NCBI GenBank assembly: GCA_015680685.1
Contig: MNCI01006064.1
Location: 110,825 to 174,824, forward strand
Reading direction: 5' to 3'
Origin: Gnetum montanum
Lineage: Eukaryota; Streptophyta; Gnetopsida; Gnetales; Gnetaceae
DNA length: 64,000 bases
The position numbers and the translations under genes were made by a program. Under the pieces are notes generated by a model that saw only the letters and a list, made by a program, of their open reading frames with translations, made no database searches and was not told the origin of the DNA. Below are positions 56,016 to 64,000 of this stretch, in pieces (position 1 is the stretch's first letter; every line of letters begins with the position of its first letter).

Positions 56016-58268
56016 GAATTAAATTTGTACTTTGCATGTCATAAGTATTAACCAATAAGTTACCTTTATTGATGACTAAATGTTACTATTAAAAAAAAGG
56101 CCTCGAATTGAGCTTCAAATTTTATGATTTAACATTCAACATTCCAATCCTTTTGTGTGAAAAATTAAGGTATCCAAGGAGAAAGCACTTGAATTTGTAA
56201 ATCCGATTTTAACATAGGTAAGAGTACTTTAGTTATAAATTGAAGTGCTAACTTTTTGTTGCTTATCCCTAGCATTTGTCTTAAAATTGCTTGTATTTAA
56301 ATAAAAAAAATTTGTTGATGTAGCTTTTCATAGGTGCCTTCACCAGATAATTGAGGTGCAGGCTCCTTAGCTTAGTAACCTGGTACCATGCCTAAAAATA
56401 TAGAAAATGATAGGGGCACTCACCACATTAGTTCGTACCCGCTGTGCCCGTTACTGTTACATTGACATTGCCATGGGACCATTTACCATTGGTCAATTCA
56501 AGTGTAATAGGGGAACTCGGGAACTCACTACTCGCTAATCCCGAGGGAGAATATGGGCCTCTTTTCACAATTCGTTGAACATGAAAGATGAATACATGAT
56601 GTTTCGGATACTAGGTTTGTAGATAATTCAAGAGACCACTGTCTTGAACACATCGTTCTATAGGCATCCACCGTCAACAAACCACTTTCCCAGAATACCA
56701 CTTCCACCAACAGACACCATAAGCAAGGCTCATACTACATGCATTCATCAACAAGATACTTAGTCATACAAAGGTAGTTACATTATAATTAAATAACCTT
56801 TGACTATTTCATATGCTCATTGCATTTCCTATATCATTAGAGCAGCTTAAGCATAGTCCAATGGGTCCGAAAGTGGGTTATTCCCACTAATGTTAGCCAC
56901 CATAGTCACCTTACCCATTCCTTCTTCAATACTAGGTAGTCATGCAGCCATTTAGTAGTAACATGGTATACCACCATTAGTAGCAGGGTCACGTACAACG
57001 ACTTACACTATTACTAAGCAGCACCTAAACGATGTGAGGCCACGAGGTTATGGTTGCATTACAAATATGAAACGTAATACATGAACCTTGACACGACATG
57101 CCCCTTATGGGAAGACTTTTTCTACCAAAGGGAGTTCAACCGCTTGCACGAGGAACAAGTTACCAAGTACCCCAGAATGACTAGGGTCATTTTGGGTTAC
57201 GTAGTTACCGCTACCATTTTGTTAGTCATACTTAGTTAACCTCAGCTAGTCTCGCTATTGCTAGTACTCCTAAGTAACCCAGCCTACCTATCCATGTCAA
57301 CGTTACCCTACCTACCAAACAATAATACCAATACAATGCCCTTTACCAATAACCTTTAAGGAACATTACTTATAGATAAGTTATATAGAATTCTCTAGAA
57401 GTTAGATGGAGATGGGTAGTGAAGGGGGGAAGTCCCAAAGGTCGTTCCTTTAAAGGTTAGTAGCATAGTGGTGGCATACGTTGGAGCTTCTGAAGTGGGT
57501 AGGTTGAGAGCTGCATCAATCACTAGAGAATTTGGGTAGAAGTCAATTGGCATAACATTACACACATTATAGAGTGTTAGGGGTAGAGTTCCATTACACA
57601 GCGTTAGGGGTAGAGTGACCTTAGGAGGATACAACAAGTGCCAACAACAACCCTTTATTTGATTACATATGTTACAACACATTCTACTTATATATGTGAA
57701 AACAAAGCCCACTATTTCAATATGTTCTGGTATGCTGTGCAAGGTGTATGTGATCCTTATTCGGTAGGAATATCTCCCTATTTGGTAGTTGGGGTGAGGT
57801 TATCGTAACGTAAGACTTTGTCCTTCTAAGGTGTGCTATGAATCGGCATGCTCGAGCAAACATCCCTCACTGATAGTTATGCCATAATGTTATATGGAGT
57901 CAATACAATATGAAATGTATTTGCATTCAGCTACCCATCCTTCCTAATCATGTTGTTTTCTGCTCTGCTATACTGATTAAAAGAGCATACTAAGGCGAGG
58001 AGAATGATTAACGTAGGGTTGACTCATGAATTACTTTTTCATTCCTGTTTACTTCTTCCTAGATTTTTTTTAGGTGTTCATTAGAAAGAAGGGCAAAAGT
58101 GTGGCCCAGTCGTGAAGGATTGTTACCCAACCTGCCCTCGTCATCTAGGCTAGCGTCGTATATAGCACTCTCTTATGAAGTAGTAGCGATAAACGTGTAC
58201 CAAAAAAAAAGGGAACGAGTCCTTACCAACGTATATATCTGTATCTAATGCTACCTATATAATGTAAC
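56016..58268. repeat. Large repeat unit A (copy 1)
   Basis: 2,253 bases colinear with 61,263-63,510. The first 330 bases are almost the same in both; after that they differ at roughly one base in ten, mostly C/T and G/A. Starts GAATTAAATTTGTACT and ends CCTATATAATGTAAC. No protein was recognised in either strand; paired minus-strand frames (56,528-56,710 and 61,771-61,953, about 60 residues) are shared by virtue of the repeat. Class unknown. Confidence 0.9.
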
Positions 58269-60203
58269 TGAAACACCACAAAATTTTGGCCTAGCACTTT
58301 TAGACAAGAATCAAGCTAAGTCATGCTGCTGCCCAACATGAGTACAGCATGACCAAACTTGAGGGCCTCCAAAACGGCATGAAATGACATACAATGGAGT
58401 GAGAAATGGAGCAAGCAAGGTCCCCCCAGGGCCCATAGGTGATTGCACCAACTTTCGGCATCTAGAATCAAAATTTTCGGGCTCAAAATGCTTGGTTTTG
58501 GCTAAGTATAATTTGGCTACATTTTCAAATGCTGCTCAGCGTAAGGCTCAGCGTCACCAACTTTTGGAGCCCCGAAACTAAGTCAAAAAAGGCTGAAATC
58601 AAGCATAGGGACCTCCCATGACCTTCACCAAGGTCCCTAGCAGGTCCCAGCTTCTAGAAAATCAAGATTTGGACCTCAAATATGCCACTTTGACTTTGTG
58701 ACGCTGGGGTTATTTTTCAGCGTAAGGATCAGCGTCACCAACTTTTAGAGCCCCAAAACTAAGTCAAAACAGTCCAAAATCAAGCATAGGGACCCCCCAT
58801 GACCTTCACCAAGGTCCCTAATAGGTCCCAGCTTCCAAAAAATCAAGATTTGGGCCTCAAATATGCCACTTTGACTTTGTGACGCTGGGGTTATTTTTCA
58901 GACGCTGCTCAGCGTAAGGATCAACATCACAAACTTCTGGAGCCCCGAAACTGAGTCAAAATAGGCAAAAATCAAGCATAGGGACCCCCCATGACCTTCA
59001 CCAAGGTCCCCAGTAGCTCCCAACCTCTAGAAAATCAAACTTTGGGTCTCAAATATGCCATTTTGACTTGGTGACGCTGGGGTTACTTTTCAGACGCTGC
59101 ATAGCGTAAGACTCAGCATCATCAACTAAAATATGGCCAAAACGACATCCAAATCAGCCCAAATTTGGCACATAGAACCCTCATGACTCATGGCATGCTA
59201 ATCCACTCTGAAAATGGGTCTCATAGGTCAAAAAAGGGCTCAAGATGCATGGTTTTCAGGTCATACGCTGACGTTGATGCTAGAACAGGCTACGCACACA
59301 TTAGAGCTAGATCCATGCACGCTGGAGGCCTTGGTGGAGCAAAAATAGACAGATCTGTAGATCTAGAGGCTAGACATCCAGATCCACTCTTGTACTTTAA
59401 CATTCTTTGTACATTTTTCATTTTTCAGCATATCAAGCTCTTACACCGTGGATTACACACATCAACGTAAGAGATCTTGGTCACGCTGCATGCTGTACAT
59501 TGTAACATTTTGTGCATCTGGTCAATGCACACACCTATCACCCGATCTGAAGTTTTCTCACCCCGCAGCCACTAATCTTCTCCTAGATCCAAATATCGCG
59601 CCTAAAATCATATAAATCTCCTATTTTTCCACTAGATCAAGGTTCGGAAAATTTGAATCTGAAACACTTAAGAAATCTGGGCAGCAATCTCATACGCTGG
59701 GCTTCACACAGACTTTGGATGCTATAGACCTATAATCCAAAACCCACATCTTCCCAGCATCTGTTCTCATCCATCGGGGCTAAACGTCTGCCTTGCGACC
59801 ACTCTGCAACTGCATTCTGACCGGTGCATATTTTAATTGTTTATCAATACAAACAGTTTACATTATTGCCCAGATTCGTGTAGTTTACATTATTTTTTTT
59901 CTATTCACATTTTCCTATTTTCGTCGTTTAAACAGTTTACATTCGTTTTCATTTGTTTACGTTCAGTTTTTTTTTTGCATTCGTTTACGTATAACCCAAC
60001 GTACCGCGATTGCGTACGTTCAGGGAAGTCCTCGTTTGATTCGCGTGCGGACCATTCAAGGCACTCTGCCTCTGTTGATTTTCAGCTTGCCCTCAAGCGA
60101 AGGCAGGGTCTTACTGTTTCCTCCATAGATCTCTCAGTGTCCATTCATTCCAGCCTCTCACCAATGATTTTGGATGGTACAGTAATGAAAAAGCCAAAAT
60201 AGA
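58269..60203. repeat. Segment X, present only between A and B of the first copy
   Basis: 1.9 kb with higher GC than its surroundings. The first half has tandem repeats (listed separately); the rest repeats ACGCT/AGCGT motifs and ends in a 5'-leader-like stretch with many GTTTACATT and GTTTACGTT words (59,845-59,990). No protein was recognised: the frames at 59,793-60,202 are low in complexity. The joined copy A'-B' lacks it. Confidence 0.7.
58540..59115. repeat. Tandem repeats of about 192 bp within X
   Basis: CGTAAGG(C/A)TCAGCGTCACCA-type starts occur at 58,540, 58,721, 58,913 and 59,105: periods 181, 192 and 192. The 181-base unit lacks the 11 bases GACGCTGCTCA. Each unit holds the block AGGGACC(T/C)CCCATGACC and ends in GACGCTGGGGTTA. 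Confidence 0.9.
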
Positions 60204-61262
60204 TATATATCTATTTTCGCATATGTCAACTAGTTGAGTTGAGAAGAAAAAAGAAAGATTATTGATCCTTTTTTTGTTTGATTTATCGTTTTGGTTTTTT
60301 GGTGGTACAGTTGTCCCGGAATAGAATTTTTCGTGAAGGATTCATCGTCATAATGGGTAACCTCACATTGATGGAGAACGTGGATACATCAACAAGTAAT
60401 GCATCAAAAGTACTATCAACTTTCTTGTCCGATAAATGTATTCCTTTTTTAAAAAAACATAAAGATTCCCCACTCCCTAAGTGCACATTTCACGGAAACG
60501 TGATTTAGTATGTAGTACAAATTACTAGTATTAATTTCAGTATGAATGCTTTGTATGGGATGCAATAAGGATGTTCGTAAAGTAGGTATTATAATAAGGT
60601 AAGGTAAGGTAAAGTAAGGTAACTCTTAGTATTCGGTCCTTAGTATTTGGTAAAGCTCGATGTTCCAACTCTATTTTTAGTATGTAATAAATGTAGTCAC
60701 AAAAGGCCATGCTCTATCTTGTATGAAGTTTTGCTATCTATTTCTAAAATTGGTAACTTTTATACATGTTCTACCATTTTTTAAAAACATTTGCAACTCC
60801 TTATCTTAAATAAATGTACTGTTGTTTACGAGATTTGACACCCCCCTTTAAATAAATGTACCATTCTTTACGAGATCTAACACCCCCTCCCCATTACGGG
60901 ATCTGACACACCCCCCCTTAAATAAATGTACGGTTCTTTATGGGATCTAACACCCACCATTGAAAACTTGCGAACAGCTACCTGTAATTCAAATTTCCTT
61001 GACATACAACAAACTTAAACAATGATTCATGGCAGGCAAAGGCAGAGCTTTATGTACGTGTATCTGTAACCGGGCAATAGGGACTGCAAACAAACTCGAA
61101 CACACAATAATGGCAATGAACAACAGCAACAAGAACAAGGTGGAGCTTGCAAGGCAATGGCTATCAACTCAAGCTTATGCCAACAATCATGATCATATTC
61201 ATGATGATGATGATAATGATAATGAATCTCCCTCATTAGATCTAGTTCTAGGCATCATACTA
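60204..61262. repeat. Large repeat unit B (copy 1)
   Basis: Colinear with 63,528 to the window end. Includes the GGTAA microsatellite (60,597-60,621) and frames 60,278-60,508 (plus) and 60,283-60,486 (minus), both also open in copy 2, so neither can be chosen. A third frame (61,029-61,298) has an Asp/His-rich run. No family recognised. Confidence 0.85.
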
Positions 61263-63510
61263 GAATTAAATTTGTACCTTGCATGTCATAAGTATTAACC
61301 AATAAGTTACCTTTATTGATGACTAAATGTTACTACTAAAAAAAGGCCTTGAATTGAGCTTCAAATTTTATGATTTAACATTCAACATTCCAATCCTTTT
61401 GTGTGAAAAATTAAGGTATCTAACAAAGCACTTGAATTTGTAGATCCAATTTTAACATAGGTAAGAGTACTTTAGTTATAACTTGAAGTGCTAACTTTTT
61501 GTTGCTTATCCCTAGCATTTGTCTTCAAATTGCTTGTATTTAAATAAACAAATTTTGTTGATGTAGCTTTTCATAGGTGGCTTCGCCAGATAGTTGAGGT
61601 ATGGGCTACCTAACTTAGTAACCTAGTACCATGCCTCAAAATACAAAAAATGACAAGGGCACTCGCCACATTAGTTCATACCAACTGTGCCTGTTATTGT
61701 TACACTAAAATTGGCATGGGACCATTTACCTTTGGTCAACTCAAGTGTAACGGGGGAACTCAAGAACTCGCTACCCACTAATCCCTCGGGATAACGTCAG
61801 CCTCTTTCCACAATTCATTGAACATGAAAGATGAATACACGACGTTTTGGATACTAGGTTCATAGATAATGCTAGAGACCACTTTCTTGAACACACCATT
61901 CTACGAGCATCCACCGTCAACAAACCACTTTTTTGGAATACTACTTCCACCAACGAACACCATAAGCAAGGCCCATACTACATGCATTCATCAACAAGAT
62001 AATTAGTCATACAAAGGTAGTTACATTATAATTAAATAACCTTTAATTATTTCATATGCTCATTGCATTTACTATCTCCTTAGAGCGGCTTAAGCATAGT
62101 TCAACGGGTCTAAAAGTGGGTTATTCCCACTAATGTTAGCCATCATAGTCACCTTAACCATTCCTTCTTCAATACTAGATAGTCATGCAGCCATTTAGTA
62201 GTAACAGGGTATACCACCATTAGCAGCAAGGTCATGTACAACGACTTACACTATTACTAAGTGGCACCCACATGATGTGAGGCCGTGAGGTTACAGTTGC
62301 ATTACATATATGAAACGTAATACACGAACCTTGACACGACACACCCCTTAGGGGAAGACTTTTTCTAGCAAAGGGAGTTCAACCGCTTGTGCGAGAAACA
62401 AGTTACCAAGTGCCCCAAAACAACTAGGGTCATTTTGAGTTACGTAGATACCGCTACCATTTTTTTAGTCATACTCAGTTAACCTCGGCTGGCCCCACTA
62501 TTGCTAGTACTCCTAAGTAACCCAGCCTACCTATCCATGTCAACGTTACCCTGCCTACCCAACGATAATACCAATACGATGCCCTTTGCCAGTAAACTTT
62601 AAGGAACATTACCTATAGAAAAAGTTATATAGAATTCTCTAGAAGTTAGATGGAGGTGGGTAGTGAGGGAGGGAAGTTCCAAAGGTCATTCCTTTAAAGG
62701 TTAGTGGCATGGTGGTGGCTTACGCTAGAGCTTTTGAAGTGGGTAGGTCAGGAGCTGCATCAATCACTAGAGAATTTGGGTAGAAGTCAATTGGCGTAGC
62801 ATTACGCACATTACAGAGCATTAGGGATAGAGTTCCATTATAGAGCATTAAGGATAGAGTAACCTTATGAGGATATAGCAAGTGCCAAAAATGACCCTTT
62901 ATTTGGTTACATACATTTCAACACATTCTACTTATATACATGAAAACAAAGCCCAGTTAGTCCAATATGTTCTTGTATGATGTGCAATGTGTATGTGATC
63001 CTTATTTGGCTTGCGTCTCTCCCTATTTGGTACTTGGGTAAGGTTATCATAACATAAGACTTTGTCCTTCTGAGGTGTGCTATGAATTGGTGTGCTCAAG
63101 CAAACATCCCTCACTAATAGTTATGCCATAATGTTATATGGAGTCAGTACGATACAAGATGTGTCTGCATTCAGCTACCCATCCTTCCTAATCATGTTGT
63201 TTTCTGCTCCGCTATACTGATTGAAAGAGCATACTAGGGTGAGGAGAATGAGAAATGTAGGGTTGACCCATGAATTAATTTTTCATTCTTGTTTACTTCT
63301 TCCCAGCATCTTTTAGGTGTTCATTCGAAAGAAGTGCGAAAGCATGGCCCAGTCTTGAAGGATCATTACCCAACCTACGCTCATCATCCAAGCTAGCACC
63401 GTATATAGCACTCTCTTACGAAGTAGTAGTGAGAAAGGTGTATTAAAAAAATGGGAACGAATCCTTACCAACATATATATCTGTATTTAATGCTGCCTAT
63501 ATAATGTAAC
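61263..63510. repeat. Large repeat unit A (copy 2)
   Basis: 2,248 bases, direct copy of 56,016-58,268, offset 5,247. It passes straight into B' through a short A-rich link, without segment X. Confidence 0.9.
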
Positions 63511-63527
63511 AAAAAAAATAGAACAGG

Positions 63528-64000
63528 TATATATCTATTTTTGCATATGTCAACTAGTTGAGTTGAGAAAAAAAGAAAGATTATTGATCATTTTTTTGTT
63601 TGATTTATCGTTTTGATTTTTTGGCAGTACCATCATCCCAGAATGGAATTTTCTGTGAAGGATTCATCGTCGTAATGGGTAACCTCACATTGATGGAGAA
63701 CATGGATACATCAATAAGTAACACATCAAAAGCCCTATCAACTTTCCTATTTGATAAATGTATTTCTTTTTCAAAAAAAAAAACATAAAGATTCCCCACT
63801 CATTAAGTGCACATTTCACAGAAATGTGATTTAGTATGTAGTACAAATTACTAGTATTAATTTGAGTATGAATGCTTCATATGGGATGCAATAAGGATGT
63901 TCATAAAGTAGGTATTATAATAAGGTAAGGTAAGGTAAGGTAAGGTAACTCTTAATATTCAGTCCTTAGTATTTGGCTTAGTATTCGGCCCTTAGTATTT
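63528..64000. repeat. Large repeat unit B (copy 2, cut by the window end)
   Basis: Direct copy of 60,204-60,680. It carries the same GGTAA microsatellite (63,922-63,946), and its frame 63,600-63,788 matches 60,278 onwards (IYRF, GNLTLMEN). The unit runs past the window end. Confidence 0.88.

Noticed and set aside
61029-61298. 89-residue plus-strand frame as a gene
   Set aside because: It crosses the border from B into A', is low in complexity and has no recognised family.
56016-63510. A and A' as the LTRs of one element with X and B inside
   Set aside because: B is repeated again after A', no primer site follows A, and the unit does not have TG...CA ends.
1-64000. CRISPR arrays, rRNA genes, intact tRNA genes, bacterial operons
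   Set aside because: None seen. Tandem repeats lack spacer structure and tRNA-like heads are degraded SINE parts; the sequence is a plant nuclear one.

Overview
This window is a stretch of land-plant nuclear DNA: AT-rich, with one real spliced gene inside a dense bed of decayed transposable elements. A plant is indicated by the gene (a CwfJ-like CCCH zinc-finger protein matching the plant C3H64 type), an endogenous caulimovirid, Ty1/copia and Tat/Athila-like Ty3/gypsy elements with tRNA-Asp-type primer sites, and SINE- and LINE-like remnants. A large repeat-rich genome such as a gymnosperm's is plausible, but the species cannot be read from the sequence.

Layout. 1-5.6 kb: remains of one endogenous pararetrovirus in the order movement protein, capsid, zinc knuckle, protease, RT tail, RNase H, with most of the RT lost. 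5.9-7.7 kb: the 3' end of a LINE on the minus strand and a copia RT-RNase H fragment with a possible LTR. 9,726-23,559: a nearly whole Ty3/gypsy element on the minus strand (13.8 kb) with both LTRs, primer site, gag, protease, RT, RNase H, integrase and a further 5 kb between integrase and the 3' LTR. 23.6-27.7 kb: no gene; several tRNA-derived SINE-like fragments.

27,739-37,449, minus strand: the only gene that looks functional. I could reconstruct ten exons with consistent phase, giving 574 or 575 residues with no internal stop. The product has a CwfJ N-terminal metallophosphatase-like domain, a CCCH finger and the two CwfJ C-terminal domains, and belongs to a family tied to spliceosome disassembly and lariat debranching. 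Its intron 3 has AT-AC ends with U12-type sites and its intron 7 has a GC donor. Introns 1 and 7 carry LINE fragments in opposite orientations.

38.5-39.4 kb: a solo LTR of the same broad family as the gypsy element, with a perfect 5-bp target duplication, inserted in a SINE-like sequence. 39.5-41.3 kb: copia pol on the minus strand. 41.4-41.8 kb: a gag fragment. 42,804 to at least 50 kb: a second gypsy element on the plus strand with 5' LTR, primer site, gag and pol but no 3' LTR found; an assembly gap (51,434-51,735) follows. 52.4-53.7 kb: LTR-like sequence with a short near-palindromic repeat. 53.9-55.4 kb: a truncated LTR and an L1-like endonuclease fragment. 56.0-64.0 kb: a large imperfect tandem duplication (A-X-B-A'-B') whose first copy carries a 1.9-kb extra segment with ~192-bp tandem repeats.

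The elements do not work together as a system. The points of most interest are the splice-site choices of the CwfJ gene, the fast turnover of short repeats in the LTR U3 region across one gypsy family, the solo LTR, and the unexplained 3-kb tandem structure at the right end.
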